Shown here: positions 1-6,680 of the stretch, piece after piece
Layout of the letters: each line of letters starts with the position of its first letter
Numbering within the stretch: the stretch's first letter is position 1
Assembly: GCA_903905685.1 (NCBI GenBank)
Contig: CAIVHI010000337.1
Location: forward strand, 1-11,669
Origin: an uncultured Bacteroidota bacterium
Lineage (GTDB): Bacteria > Bacteroidota > Bacteroidia > Chitinophagales > Chitinophagaceae
Direction of reading: 5' to 3'
Length of the DNA: 11,669 nucleotides
Notes under the pieces: generated by a model
Seen by the model: the letters and a program-made list of their open reading frames with translations, nothing else
The model's database searches: none
What the model was told of the DNA's origin: nothing
Translations under genes and position numbers: made by a program

Positions 1-1617
1 AAGCGTATCGACATTGTTGGACGGGATTTGGCAAACGATGAAAACACCATAGAGGAGTTCAAGCAGAAGATGGGCATTGCAGACATGTCTACGCAGTCGC
101 AGATGTTGGTAACGTCCAACTCCGTAACTATGGAGAAACTCGCGGAGAGCGAATTGGAACTTGACGTAATTGGAGCGGTAAGCGACTACCTCCAGAAAGC
201 GGACGACAGGTCCATCATCCTTCCGGCCTCATTGCTCGACAATCAGGGTCTTGCGGACCTCATGACGAGTTACAACAAGATCCAGACGGAGATTGAAAAC
301 AGTATGATCGTCAATACTGCCGACAACCCCATCACGAAATCGCTGATTAGGCAGAAAAACGACATCAAACAAAACATTGTTTCATCACTGGCCTCCTCCA
401 AAAGCGAAATGGAGTTGAAAGTGAACAAAATAAAGGCTGAATTGGGCATACTGGGTGGCGATATCAAGGAAGTTCCATCTGTCGAGAAAAAGTATTTGGA
501 ATATTCTAGGCAACGTGATATCAAACAGGACCTTTTTGTAACCCTTCTGAAACGCCGCGAAGAGACTGCAATACAGCAGGCATCTACCGTAGCCGACGCA
601 ATTGTGATAGACCCGGCCATAACGAGCGGTGGGCCGGTTAAGCCGAATCACAGCCGTATCTTGATGCTGTCCCTAATAACCGGAATATGTATTCCTTTTG
701 CAATAATATTATTGCGTCGCAGCCTCAATATCCGCATTATCAGCAAAATCGATATTGCCAAGGGCTCTGATGTGCCGATTATTGGCGAAATAGGCAATAA
801 CAGTACAAAAGAAAACATCGTCATCGGCAAATTCAGTAGGACGCTCATTGCCGAGCAGTTCCGGGCATTGCGCACCAACCTGCAATTCATGCTCACCGAG
901 AGCAACCAGAAGGTCATACTCATCACTTCGAGTATGAGTAATGAGGGTAAGTCGTTCATAGCGGTAAACTTGGCCATGACATTTGCAGTTACTGGAAAAA
1001 AGGTGGTCCTGATTGAGTTTGACTTGCGCAGGCCCAGAAGCTCTAAGATGTTGGGGCTGGAGTATGTAAACGGTTATTCCAATTATGTGGTTGGAGGTTG
1101 CTCCATAGAGGACATCATCGTGCCATCGGGGGTGAGCGAGAACTTCTTTGTTTTGCCTGCCGGGCCTATTCCACCCAATCCGTCGGAGTTGATTATGTTG
1201 GAGAAAACCACGCAGATGTTCAAGTATCTGCGCGAGCATTTCGACTACGTCATCGTGGATACGTCGCCCGTAGGGCTGGTGACCGATGCCCAATTGCTCT
1301 ACGGCTATTGCGATACGGCCATCTACATCCTTCGCCAAGGACAAACTTACAAGCGACAGCTCAATATTGCCAATGAGCTGTATGAAGGCAAGAAGATGGC
1401 TAAACTGGGCTTTGTCATCAACGACGTAGTGGCCAATCGCGGCTTTGCCTACGGTTACGGCTACGAAGAGGGTTACGGTTATGGATATGGCTACGGCTAT
1501 GGCTATGGCTACGGTTATGGCTACGGCTATGGCTATGGCGCATCTTACAGCGATAGCTACTACGTAGACGAAAACAAACCCGCTTGGAGGCGCCTGTTCT
1601 CGAAACGTAAGAAGTAG
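1..1617 (+). CDS. Exopolysaccharide chain-length/tyrosine kinase (Wzz-BY-kinase), 5' end outside window
   Basis: The frame is open from base 1, so the gene starts upstream; 538 residues are visible, and the TTG at 28 is not the start. Visible order, in window residues: a coiled-coil-prone periplasmic segment (about 80-190), a GNVR-like stretch before the membrane (about 155-195), one transmembrane helix (about 218-240), then a cytoplasmic P-loop kinase. The kinase has a Walker A motif SMSNEGKS (bases 931-954), a Walker A' LIEFDLRRP (about 1009-1035) and a Walker B VIVDTSP. The first Asp expected in Walker A' is Glu here, which I recall as usual in Bacteroidota members. The C-terminus carries 17 tyrosines, mostly as Gly-Tyr pairs, before a basic end. 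In this family the tail is autophosphorylated in trans and phosphorylation controls polysaccharide polymerisation and export at the inner membrane. The family call is firm; the polysaccharide is unknown because the upstream locus is not visible. Confidence 0.93.
   Translation, partial: KRIDIVGRDLANDENTIEEFKQKMGIADMSTQSQMLVTSNSVTMEKLAESELELDVIGAVSDYLQKADDRSIILPASLLDNQGLADLMTSYNKIQTEIENSMIVNTADNPITKSLIRQKNDIKQNIVSSLASSKSEMELKVNKIKAELGILGGDIKEVPSVEKKYLEYSRQRDIKQDLFVTLLKRREETAIQQASTVADAIVIDPAITSGGPVKPNHSRILMLSLITGICIPFAIILLRRSLNIRIISKIDIAKGSDVPIIGEIGNNSTKENIVIGKFSRTLIAEQFRALRTNLQFMLTESNQKVILITSSMSNEGKSFIAVNLAMTFAVTGKKVVLIEFDLRRPRSSKMLGLEYVNGYSNYVVGGCSIEDIIVPSGVSENFFVLPAGPIPPNPSELIMLEKTTQMFKYLREHFDYVIVDTSPVGLVTDAQLLYGYCDTAIYILRQGQTYKRQLNIANELYEGKKMAKLGFVINDVVANRGFAYGYGYEEGYGYGYGYGYGYGYGYGYGYGYGASYSDSYYVDENKPAWRRLFSKRKK
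1471..1536 (+). repeat. 11 tandem Gly-Tyr codon pairs in the kinase tail
   Basis: Eleven consecutive 6-base units of the form GGN TAY encode (Gly-Tyr)11. Codons vary (GGT/GGC/GGA, TAT/TAC), so the array is not a fresh perfect microsatellite. An 18-base block of three units at 1489-1506 is repeated exactly at 1519-1536, which suggests past expansion by duplication. The array stays in frame. It lies within the phospho-acceptor tail of the BY-kinase. Confidence 0.95.
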
Positions 1618-1678
1618 TATGTCGGCTTTTTTGCTTGGAACCTGTTTTATTGATTGATATTCCGATTGGGATATTCAG

Positions 1679-1686
1679 TAGCTTTG
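1679..1686 (+). promoter_or_regulatory. Bacteroidota -7 promoter box (TAGCTTTG)
   Basis: A perfect match to TAnnTTTG, the -7 element used by the primary sigma factor of Bacteroidota. It ends 40 bases before the ATG at 1727. A TTG at 1654-1656 lies 22 bases upstream, compatible with a -33 element. It suggests that the barrel-like gene has its own promoter and need not be read through from the kinase gene. Confidence 0.5.
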
Positions 1687-1726
1687 TCATACTTGTGAAT
1701 TCCAAAATATTCACGACCTTAGATGT

Positions 1727-2428
1727 ATGGTAAAATCATTGTTGCTCCTATTTTGTAGTTGCCTGATTGCCCAAGCCGGGTATGCCCAAGGTGCAGGGAA
1801 TTCGACTGCGCAAGTCGATAATTTCATAGGTGTCCAGACCAACAACCTCATCAAGCAGGTATTCAACAGTACTGCGGCTACCAATAACCCGTATCTGCTT
1901 ACCTATTCTATGGACTGGAGAAAGACGGGCTGGGGTTTCCGGATTGGGGCCGGTTATTCCGGCGGCAGCAATTCGAACATTGCCGGATTTACTACGACTT
2001 CCAGCAACTCCGATGTTTTGCAATTTCGTGCAGGAGTGGAACGTGCCTACCAACTTACTGGCAGGTGGTCGGCCGGGGCAGGACTAGACTTGGTTTTCAA
2101 CAATAACAACAGTTCAGCCTCGTCGTCTACCCAATCTATTTTTGACTCCTCTGCAAGCAACAGCCGAACAATCAATACCACCGTGGGTGGGGGAGCGATG
2201 GGGTGGTTGCACTACAATGCCACCAAGCACTTGGTTATAGGCACCGAAGCCAGCTTTTATTACGCACGCGGCACCAAGAGCCAAGTATTGGACCACAATG
2301 TTCAGAACGTGAATCCAAGTTCGCCTACAGGTTATAGTTGGGATTGGGTGGAGAACAAACAAAAGTTCGGTGTGAGCTCGAGTACGTTCAGTTCGCCCAT
2401 CGTGTTTTACCTGATGGTGAAATTTTAG
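1727..2428 (+). CDS. Uncharacterised outer-membrane beta-barrel-like protein
   Basis: 233 residues. An N-terminal signal peptide (about residues 1-20, ending in an A-Q junction typical of Bacteroidota exported proteins) is followed by a Gly/Ser/Asn-rich mature chain. Several stretches alternate hydrophobic and polar residues, as in membrane beta strands: residues about 56-79, 95-125, 150-182 and the C-terminus. The protein ends in VKF, a terminal Phe usual for proteins inserted by the Bam machinery. I do not recognise a named family; a small 8-strand-type barrel is my inference. It lies 109 bases downstream of the kinase gene on the same strand, but a -7 box in the gap argues for separate transcription. 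Its stop is only 15 bases from the stop of the convergent peptidase gene, with no hairpin visible between them. Confidence 0.75.
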   Translation: MVKSLLLLFCSCLIAQAGYAQGAGNSTAQVDNFIGVQTNNLIKQVFNSTAATNNPYLLTYSMDWRKTGWGFRIGAGYSGGSNSNIAGFTTTSSNSDVLQFRAGVERAYQLTGRWSAGAGLDLVFNNNNSSASSSTQSIFDSSASNSRTINTTVGGGAMGWLHYNATKHLVIGTEASFYYARGTKSQVLDHNVQNVNPSSPTGYSWDWVENKQKFGVSSSTFSSPIVFYLMVKF

Positions 2429-2443
2429 GTTGCCATGCACATG

Positions 2444-4105
2444 CTACGGCTTTACCCGTATTAAGAAGTCGTCGGAAAAGTGCAGATTGAATCCCCCCTT
2501 CCAAGGCTGGTGGTGCCATTCGCCGGCAATTTTCAATACTGCGGTTTCCTTGCCCGATGTTACGGTCACCGGCAGTTCGAAACCGGCTACCACATCGTTG
2601 AATTTGTAATGCAGCTCGCCGTTCTTCACATAATATTCGGCTTCGGGAATCTTGGTGGTGCGCAGGTATTGGTTGAAGAAGGCGTGCAAATCCAATCCTG
2701 TGGCTGTTGAGATATAGGTTTCCACTTCTTGGGTAGTGGTGGTTTTGTGGTAGTACGTGCTGCTCAAACCCCGTAGCATCTTTCTAAACCGATTGTCGTT
2801 TCCGGTCATTTCCCGAATCATGTAAAAGATTGCGGCACCTTTATCATACATGTCCGGGGAGCCTTCATTATTGACGCCGTAAACGCCGATAATGGGCTGC
2901 ATGTTGAAGATGTTGCGCCATTCTCCCCTGCAATATTCCTTACCCAATGCTGTGCCAAACAGGTATTCGGCAAACAGCGATTCGGAATAGGTGGTGATGC
3001 CCTCCTGAATCCAATTGTCGGCTTCATCGCAGGCAGTTACACTGTTGCCAAACCACTCATGGCCACTTTCGTGCACAATAATGTAGTCAAACTTCAAGCC
3101 TATACCTGTACCCGTGCGGTCGTCTCCCAAGTAGCCCATTTTGAACTTGTTGCCATAGGCCACGGCACTTTGGTGCTCCATACCCAAGTAGGGTGCCTCC
3201 ACCAGTTTGTAGCCGTCTTCATAAAAAGGGTAGGGGCCAAGCCAGTGCTCAAACGCCGACATCATTTTGGGTACTATGGCAAATTGTTTGCGTGCCTTTT
3301 GCTCATCCTGCCTCAGCACCCAAAAGTCCAAATCCAACGGGCCGTCTTCGCCACGGTATTTCTGGTGCCAGTGCACATAGTCGCCAATGTAGAAAGTGAT
3401 GTCATAATTGTTGATGGGGTTTCGCACGGCCCAATGCCACGACGATTTTTGGGTGCTTGGGGTTCCAATATGGTCGGTAGTAATGTTGGTCACATCCCCC
3501 GGCCGGCCATTGCCTATGGCGGTCAGACCCGTGGAGGCATCAAGGGTATAGGTGAGGTCTACGCCGCTGTCGGGTTCATCCCACTGTTGGTCTTTGCAGG
3601 GAAACCAAACGCTGGCTCCAAGGTTTTGGCAACTCACCGCGACCCAGGGTTTTCCATTGTCGTCGGTAGTCCAAGTGAAGCCGCCGTCCCACTGTGGTTT
3701 TACTGCGGGTCGGGGTTGTCCGTGGTAATAGGCGGTCAAGCTGCGGGTTTCGCCCACATGCCATTGGGTAAACGGGAGCACCACCCACCACACCTTGCCT
3801 TGATTGGCGAAAGCCGTAGCATGGCCATCTATCATTACGCTGTCGAGCATCAACGGTTCTTGCAGGTCTAGCTGTAGGCTGTCGTGGGTTGGGGCGCACA
3901 CCTGCAAGGTGATGGTGTTGCTGCCATGAATGATTTTGCCGGGGATGTCGAAGTCCACTTTCAGGTCGTAGTGGAGCAGATTCCACCAGTCGCGGCCACG
4001 CCCGTTGCCGCCTCTTAGGCTGTCGGCATGGGTGTAGCCCGTTGTGGTCGTAGTGGCCGACAAAAGGCCGACAAGCAGCAATAAGGGATGGGAAATACCT
4101 TTCAT
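2444..4105 (-). CDS. Secreted M1-family zinc metallopeptidase (short form)
   Basis: 553 residues with a signal peptide (about 1-27, likely cut at THA-DS). Residues about 40-250 form the N-terminal beta domain. The catalytic domain follows, with the substrate-binding signature GMEHQ (308-312; the usual Asn of GxMEN is His), the zinc site HESGH (345-349) and the third ligand Glu368 exactly 18 residues after the second His. Tyr420 in YDKG matches the catalytic Tyr of M1 enzymes (Tyr383 of LTA4 hydrolase). All residues needed for aminopeptidase activity are present. The protein stops about 130 residues after that Tyr, so the long C-terminal helical domain of aminopeptidase N/ERAP1-type enzymes is absent; similar short members occur in Bacteroidota. 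It probably acts in the periplasm or outside the cell on peptides. Its ATG overlaps the FKBP gene's TGA, so the two are likely translated in coupled fashion. Confidence 0.92.
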   Translation of the reverse strand: MKGISHPLLLLVGLLSATTTTTGYTHADSLRGGNGRGRDWWNLLHYDLKVDFDIPGKIIHGSNTITLQVCAPTHDSLQLDLQEPLMLDSVMIDGHATAFANQGKVWWVVLPFTQWHVGETRSLTAYYHGQPRPAVKPQWDGGFTWTTDDNGKPWVAVSCQNLGASVWFPCKDQQWDEPDSGVDLTYTLDASTGLTAIGNGRPGDVTNITTDHIGTPSTQKSSWHWAVRNPINNYDITFYIGDYVHWHQKYRGEDGPLDLDFWVLRQDEQKARKQFAIVPKMMSAFEHWLGPYPFYEDGYKLVEAPYLGMEHQSAVAYGNKFKMGYLGDDRTGTGIGLKFDYIIVHESGHEWFGNSVTACDEADNWIQEGITTYSESLFAEYLFGTALGKEYCRGEWRNIFNMQPIIGVYGVNNEGSPDMYDKGAAIFYMIREMTGNDNRFRKMLRGLSSTYYHKTTTTQEVETYISTATGLDLHAFFNQYLRTTKIPEAEYYVKNGELHYKFNDVVAGFELPVTVTSGKETAVLKIAGEWHHQPWKGGFNLHFSDDFLIRVKP

Positions 4106-5004
4106 TTTTGGATATCCAGAAGTTCCACGTCGAAAACCAAAATGGAATTGGCGGGTATCTGCGGGCTCCTGTCTTGACTGCCATAGGCGAGGTCGGAAGG
4201 GATGTAGAGCGTGCCCTTACCTCCCTTGCCAAACAACTTCAAGCCTTCGTCCCAGCCCTTGATGACCTGGCCGGTACCCCGCTCGAAGGTGTAGGGTTCC
4301 TTGAGCTTGAACATGGGGTCGGTATTGGAGTCGAACACCTTGCCGTTGAGCAGCTTGCCGGTATAATTCACCGTAACGTGTTGCTTGGCGGCGGCGGTTT
4401 CGCCCTCGCCGGGCTTGGTCATCACGTAATAGATACCCGATTTGGTGTGCTCGGCATTGATATGCAACTTGGTAAAATATTCGGTAAGGAGCTTTTTGTC
4501 TATTTTCCGTTGCTTCTTGGTTTTGGCTGCCTGGTCCTTCTTTTGCTGCTTGTCGGTAAGCACCGACACCAAGCACACATTGTAGGTCACCTCCTTGCCC
4601 TCCTTCATGTAGGGCAGCAGTTGATTGCCCGATTTTTTCATGAGGGCGACCGGTATTTTGAAGATAGCGCTATCGCCGGCACGCATGAGCATGAAACCTT
4701 CCACGGGGTCGCCCTGAAATTTGGGTTCCGTAATTTGGAAAGGCACGGGCAGGCTGTTGTTCATTTGGCGGGAGTCGAAGATGATGCTGTCTTCCACATG
4801 CACATGTATGTGCATCTCTATATGGTCGGAGGGTTTGGGGGTGTGTTTGCCGGTGCCGTGCGATACGATTTTGAAGGCGAGGCCGCTGGGCAGGTATTGG
4901 AAACCTTGTGCCAACAGGGAGTCGGCCGATGCGGTAGCGGTACCTGCATTAAGCAGCAACGCAACACCTATGCAGAAAAAAGAATAGAGGAGACGGAGAT
5001 TCAT
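4102..5004 (-). CDS. Secreted FKBP-type peptidyl-prolyl isomerase with two FKBP-like domains
   Basis: 300 residues from the ATG at 5004. An in-frame TTG at 5016 exists but lies inside the -7 box, so the ATG is preferred. The signal peptide covers about residues 1-27 (ASA-DS cut). The first FKBP-like domain (about 35-150) is degenerate: it keeps an FD pair (76-77), but Phe replaces the active-site Trp and there is no LAYG loop. A strongly basic linker (about 151-175) follows. The second domain (about 186-300) keeps the full active-site set: Tyr214, Phe224-Asp225, Phe240, Val247-Ile248, Trp251, Tyr274 (LAYG) and Phe291. It should catalyse proline cis-trans isomerisation in exported proteins; the first domain may serve as a chaperone or dimerisation module (inference). 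Its stop overlaps the start of the M1 peptidase gene by 4 bases (ATGA). Confidence 0.93.
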   Translation of the reverse strand: MNLRLLYSFFCIGVALLLNAGTATASADSLLAQGFQYLPSGLAFKIVSHGTGKHTPKPSDHIEMHIHVHVEDSIIFDSRQMNNSLPVPFQITEPKFQGDPVEGFMLMRAGDSAIFKIPVALMKKSGNQLLPYMKEGKEVTYNVCLVSVLTDKQQKKDQAAKTKKQRKIDKKLLTEYFTKLHINAEHTKSGIYYVMTKPGEGETAAAKQHVTVNYTGKLLNGKVFDSNTDPMFKLKEPYTFERGTGQVIKGWDEGLKLFGKGGKGTLYIPSDLAYGSQDRSPQIPANSILVFDVELLDIQK

Positions 5005-5013
5005 GGTGACTGA

Positions 5014-5021
5014 CAAATATA
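5014..5021 (-). promoter_or_regulatory. -7 promoter box (TATATTTG) of the FKBP-peptidase operon
   Basis: A perfect TAnnTTTG on the minus strand, ending 9 bases before the ATG at 5004. Transcription would then begin only a few bases before the start codon, giving an almost leaderless mRNA. No convincing -33 TTG is seen at the usual distance, which keeps confidence moderate. Confidence 0.45.
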
Positions 5022-5106
5022 GGGAAATAGCGGGCAGGAAGATAGTGTGGCTGTTGATTGCCGCATTTGCGGAGGGTTGCGGTATAGGAAAATAAAGTTG
5101 AAATGT

Positions 5107-5114
5107 TAACTTTG
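5107..5114 (+). promoter_or_regulatory. -7 promoter box (TAACTTTG) of the tRNA gene
   Basis: A perfect TAnnTTTG ending 20 bases before the mature 5' end of tRNA-Pro, which allows a short 5' leader for RNase P to remove. The nearest upstream TTG (5077-5079) is 27 bases away, longer than the usual spacer. Confidence 0.55.
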
Positions 5115-5134
5115 CGCACCTTATTTCGGTAGAG

Positions 5135-5208
5135 CGGGATGTAGCGCAGCCCGGTAGCGCGCTTCGTTCGGGACGAAGAGGCCGCTGGTTCGAGTCCAGT
5201 CATCCCGA
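5135..5208 (+). tRNA. tRNA-Pro (anticodon CGG)
   Basis: A complete 74-nt cloverleaf. The acceptor stem CGGGATG pairs with CATCCCG, discriminator A. The D stem is GCGC/GCGC. The anticodon stem CTTCG/CGAAG encloses loop TTCGGGA, giving anticodon CGG. There is a 5-nt variable loop and a T stem GCTGG/CCAGT with loop TTCGAGT. CCA is not encoded (the next bases are CA after the discriminator), so it must be added by nucleotidyltransferase. It decodes CCG. It stands alone with its own -7 box and terminator. Confidence 0.97.
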
Positions 5209-5217
5209 CAGGTGGAG

Positions 5218-5262
5218 AGCGGAGAAACAGTGCGCAGAGCGAGTTTCTCCGCTTTTTTTGTT
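5218..5262 (+). terminator. Intrinsic terminator of the tRNA-Pro gene
   Basis: A perfect 11-bp stem (AGCGGAGAAAC at 5218-5228 with GTTTCTCCGCT at 5243-5253) encloses a 14-nt loop and is followed by a run of seven T (5253-5259), then GTTT. It starts 10 bases after the tRNA and closes a compact single-tRNA transcription unit. It is the strongest terminator in the window. Confidence 0.9.
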
Positions 5263-5389
5263 TGGGGTGTTCAAAAGTGTACGGGTTTAGCGGGTGAATC
5301 TTCGGGTGCGTTTATGGAAAACTGCTACAATTGGGTCTCTATGAAATGCCGATTTAATTGAAAGTCTTGAAGAATTCCACGCGCGTCTT

Positions 5390-5947
5390 ATGAACCTTCG
5401 CCTTTTATGCTTCTGTTCTATCATGCTACTTTGCTGCCGTAGGGCGTATAAGCGAGAATATTATTGGGCAGGCAGCCGAAACGGACAGCCTATCACCGAT
5501 ACCGTATTTTTTTGTCAAAACCGTTTCGAGAAGGGCGACAGCATCATCATTGCCTGTAATACCGGTGGCCGCTTTTCCGATACATTCATTTTCAGCAAAT
5601 CGGATAAGAGAAAGGGGTTTTATAGTGGAAGACCTGAGTCGAAGGTGGATTTGTGGTTTGAAGGCAGGATGATCAAAGAGCGAAGCAAGACTGTTTTCAC
5701 TTTTGAGGCCGATACCGTAGTGGAAGTCAATCAAGTCAAATTTTTAGTTTGCAAATATCATTATGACGAAGAACAAACCGAAGATGCCGGGTGTAATTAC
5801 TATTGGGTAACGGGCATTGGCATGGTTTGTTTTTCCTCAACAGCTTGGGACATCACCTATAGGCTTTTCACCAATGATTCCGAGACGGATAAGGCGATTG
5901 CCGGCATTGTTGGTTCGATTCAAAATTGGAAGAAAAAGTTGAAATAA
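5390..5947 (+). CDS. Hypothetical small exported protein
   Basis: 185 residues; I do not recognise the family. The N-terminus has a hydrophobic segment (about 4-15) ending in Cys15-Cys16, so it could be a signal peptide or a lipoprotein signal. Neither Cys fits a standard lipobox, because the residue before each is Leu or Cys rather than Gly, Ala or Ser. The rest is soluble, rich in aromatic and charged residues, with four or so further Cys, suggesting a compact periplasmic or surface domain. The frame is intact, has a plausible ATG and ends in TAA. A near-match to the -7 box (TACAATTG, 5326-5333) lies upstream. It sits between the tRNA terminator and a convergent small lipoprotein gene, and its base composition looks lower in GC than the efflux genes. 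That it is a gene is fairly likely; its function is unknown. Confidence 0.62.
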   Translation: MNLRLLCFCSIMLLCCRRAYKREYYWAGSRNGQPITDTVFFCQNRFEKGDSIIIACNTGGRFSDTFIFSKSDKRKGFYSGRPESKVDLWFEGRMIKERSKTVFTFEADTVVEVNQVKFLVCKYHYDEEQTEDAGCNYYWVTGIGMVCFSSTAWDITYRLFTNDSETDKAIAGIVGSIQNWKKKLK

Positions 5948-5948
5948 A

Positions 5949-5998
5949 TCCGTTGCGTTCAACGCTCCATGTAGCCTCTTGCTGCAGGCCTAAACGGA
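5949..5998 (-). terminator. Possible weak terminator between convergent small genes
   Basis: Arms TCCGTT (5949-5954) and AACGGA (5993-5998) are complementary and enclose a second small inverted repeat (GCGTTCAACGC, 5955-5965). On the minus strand the structure is followed by a T-rich stretch, so it could end transcripts from the lipoprotein gene that stops at 6011. The long loop makes this weak. Confidence 0.25.
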
Positions 5999-6010
5999 AA
6001 GAAAAAGGGG

Positions 6011-6472
6011 TTAATATTGTAACTTATAAATAATTTTGTATATTTTTTGAATCGGTTCGGGTGCCATGAGGCCGTAGTCCTCTATTTCGAATTTTGCGTC
6101 TCCCAAGAAAATTGTTGTGGTAGAAGTCGGCATGTCGGTGGCACTCATTTTATACCGATTGCTTAATTCCCTTAAATCAGTAGATTCCAAAAGGCTCGCT
6201 ATTGTATCGATTTCTTCCTCAGTCAGTGTGTAGGTTGATGGTTCTAATGCAGGCGTAAAGTACGTCTTTTTGCAAAGGCTGAATTTGGTCTTGAAATCAA
6301 TAATGGCTGAGACAGATGGAAAATCGTCGGACTCAACACCAAATGCACTTAAGTTCATTTCAAGCCGAGTAACCTTGGTGGTTTTTCGATGTGTGGGGCC
6401 TGTTTGACAAGAGACGATGAGACCAACGGTTATGAATGATGTAAAAATAATGCCGAATGATATTTTGTTCAT
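6011..6472 (-). CDS. Small putative lipoprotein, DUF6438-like
   Basis: 153 residues from the ATG at 6472. A longer frame reaches 6562, but its first 30 residues lack a signal and would contain the promoter box at 6494-6501, so the internal ATG is preferred. A type II signal ends in a lipobox I-V-S-C (Cys22), predicting a lipid-anchored periplasmic or outer-membrane protein. The mature part has the feel of small Bacteroidota proteins with the pattern SAFGVESDDFP near the N-terminus and a C-terminal part reading PTSTTTIF, then EIEDYG, then a helix ending in IYK. I recall similar proteins, possibly near DUF6438, but cannot confirm the family. No enzymatic motif is visible. It is divergent from the efflux operon and shares its 219-base control region, which may only reflect neighbouring position. 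Confidence 0.7.
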   Translation of the reverse strand: MNKISFGIIFTSFITVGLIVSCQTGPTHRKTTKVTRLEMNLSAFGVESDDFPSVSAIIDFKTKFSLCKKTYFTPALEPSTYTLTEEEIDTIASLLESTDLRELSNRYKMSATDMPTSTTTIFLGDAKFEIEDYGLMAPEPIQKIYKIIYKLQY

Positions 6473-6493
6473 CCCGTTATGGTGTGATAGGGT

Positions 6494-6501
6494 CAAATTT
6501 A
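6494..6501 (-). promoter_or_regulatory. -7 promoter box (TAAATTTG) of the small lipoprotein gene
   Basis: A perfect TAnnTTTG on the minus strand, ending 21 bases before the ATG at 6472. Its position supports the shorter start codon for this gene. No clear -33 TTG is present. Confidence 0.5.
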
Positions 6502-6610
6502 TGAAATTCGAAGCGCACATTTGAAGGCGCATGCGACAACGGCGCGGGCAACCGTCAGGCAATCACGCTTCTGCGCCCGCTTAAGCGAAGCACCCTGTGT
6601 TGGCTTAGTT

Positions 6611-6637
6611 AATTGTGATGTCTATCACTATGCAATT
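6611..6637. promoter_or_regulatory. Interrupted dyad upstream of the efflux promoter
   Basis: GTGAT (6615-6619) and ATCAC (6624-6628) form an inverted repeat around 4 bases, flanked by outer arms AATT (6611-6614) and AATT (6634-6637). It lies about 45 bases upstream of the -7 box, where an activator or repressor could bind. No regulator gene is present in the window to pair it with. Confidence 0.3.
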
Positions 6638-6672
6638 CGACAATAGTCATCTCCTACCGGTTTCAACAAGTC

Positions 6673-6680
6673 TACCTTTG
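6673..6680 (+). promoter_or_regulatory. -7 promoter box (TACCTTTG) of the efflux operon
   Basis: A perfect TAnnTTTG ending 11 bases before the ATG at 6692 and 20 before the in-frame ATG at 6701. Transcription is expected to begin around 6685-6688, so the leader is very short. No -33 TTG is found at 17-23 bases, which may mean that an activator is needed (inference). The box overlaps the left arm of the TTGTCGA dyad. Confidence 0.5.

Noticed and set aside
3059..3871. Open frame of 270 codons on the plus strand inside the M1 peptidase gene
   Set aside because: Antisense shadow of the catalytic and N-terminal domains; no coherent protein features, promoter or start signal.
4108..5013. Long open frame (301 codons) on the plus strand covering the whole FKBP gene
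   Set aside because: It is the exact antisense of a clear FKBP gene with intact motifs. Its His/Gly/Val-rich translation resembles no protein and is explained by codon bias of the sense strand.
5390..5407. Shared MNLRLL start of the hypothetical protein and the FKBP protein, considered as a duplicated signal sequence
   Set aside because: Codons differ between the two, and similarity ends after six residues; signal peptides converge on such composition.
6467..6474. Eight-base match (TCATCCCG) to the 3' end of tRNA-Pro, as a possible attachment-site copy bounding an insertion
   Set aside because: Too short for a tRNA-derived attachment site, and it overlaps the lipoprotein start codon; no integrase is present.
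6473..6562. N-terminal extension of the small lipoprotein by 30 residues
   Set aside because: The extension would bury the lipoprotein signal inside the protein and contain the -7 box; the ATG at 6472 gives a proper signal with lipobox.
6526..6600. GC-rich segment with short inverted repeats, considered as an integron attC or a structured RNA
   Set aside because: No GTTRRRY/RYYYAAC core pairs and only 5-6 bp stems that compete with each other; not enough for a named element.
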